Shown in pieces: positions 63,834-64,000 of a stretch of 64,000 nt of DNA. Under the pieces are notes generated by a model. The model had not been told where the DNA came from. It saw only the letters and a program-made list of their open reading frames with translations, and did not search any database. Both the position numbers and the translations under genes were made by a program. Origin of the DNA: Durusdinium trenchii (lineage: Eukaryota > Sar > Dinophyceae > Suessiales > Symbiodiniaceae); assembly GCA_963970005.1 (NCBI GenBank), contig CAXAMN010025350.1, positions 164,611 through 228,610 of the forward strand, in the 5' to 3' direction. Within the stretch, counting starts at the first letter, position 1. Each line of letters begins with the position of its first letter.

Positions 63834-64000
63834 AAGACAAGAGGAGGACAAGGCCCAGCCACAGAGCCCAGCCACAGAGTTGACAGAGTTCAGGGGCGCG
63901 GCCAAGAGGAGGACAAGAGGAGGACAAGGCCCAGCCACAGAGCCCAGCCACAGAGTTGACAGAGTTCAGGGGCGCGGCCAAGAGGAGGACAAGGCCTGGA
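63834..64000. repeat. 65-bp minisatellite, right (reverse) array
   Basis: Units GAGGAGGACAAGGCCCAGCC, ACAGAGCCCAGCCACAGAGT and TGACAGAGTTCAGGGGCGCG are the reverse complement of the left array. About 2.5 units are visible before the window ends, so the array is cut by the window. Confidence 0.7.

Overview
The window looks like dinoflagellate nuclear DNA, most likely a Symbiodiniaceae-type genome. I infer this from very short GC-rich candidate exons (about 70-180 bp) scattered in long introns, dense small inverted-repeat elements, very little recognisable gene content per kilobase, and two retroelements whose organisation fits dinoflagellates. A 10-base run of N at 28032-28041 marks a scaffold gap. 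No rRNA, tRNA, CRISPR array or bacterial operon was found.

Layout. 1-15.2 kb: sparse plus-strand candidate exons, several rich in coiled-coil heptads and possibly parts of one large gene, embedded in repeat-rich intron-like DNA with small inverted-repeat elements (1520, 7953, 9136). A minus-strand gene fragment sits at 10.2-11.0 kb. 16.3-20.6 kb: more plus-strand exons, with a 42-bp minisatellite and a CACTCT-type microsatellite between them. 21.0-28.1 kb: a DIRS-like tyrosine-recombinase retrotransposon with two Gag-like ORFs, a pol ORF reading RT, then a DNMT3-like cytosine-5 methyltransferase, then RNase H, and a final tyrosine recombinase ORF. 29.4-33.4 kb: further plus-strand exons. 34.5-36.0 kb: a two-exon sulfotransferase, the clearest host gene. 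37.8-53.6 kb: an unusually long (about 15 kb) LINE-like retroelement, broken by about ten frameshifts or stops, with a RanBP2-type zinc finger in ORF1, roughly 8 kb of modular unknown ORFs, RNase H, APE endonuclease, RT, two zinc fingers and a C-terminal methyltransferase-like domain with a PPC motif. AT-rich arms in opposite orientation flank it. 55-56.6 kb: a near-perfect hairpin with 43-bp arms, degenerate repeats and poly-C tracts. 57.7-60.5 kb: exons of a probable secreted, Cys-rich, Thr/Ala-linker gene. 62.1-64 kb: a truncated minus-strand LINE fragment lying between two inverted copies of a 65-bp minisatellite.

How the parts work together. The main story is retroelements. Two unrelated retrotransposon classes in the same window both carry a domain of the cytosine-5 methyltransferase fold. 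The DIRS-like element could methylate its own DNA or neighbouring DNA, and is nearly intact (one frameshift plus the gap). The LINE is a relict. Host genes are seen only as exons; except for the sulfotransferase and the Cys-rich gene, their functions cannot be read from sequence alone. All candidate exons rest on open frame, residue composition and splice-site agreement, not on homology search.
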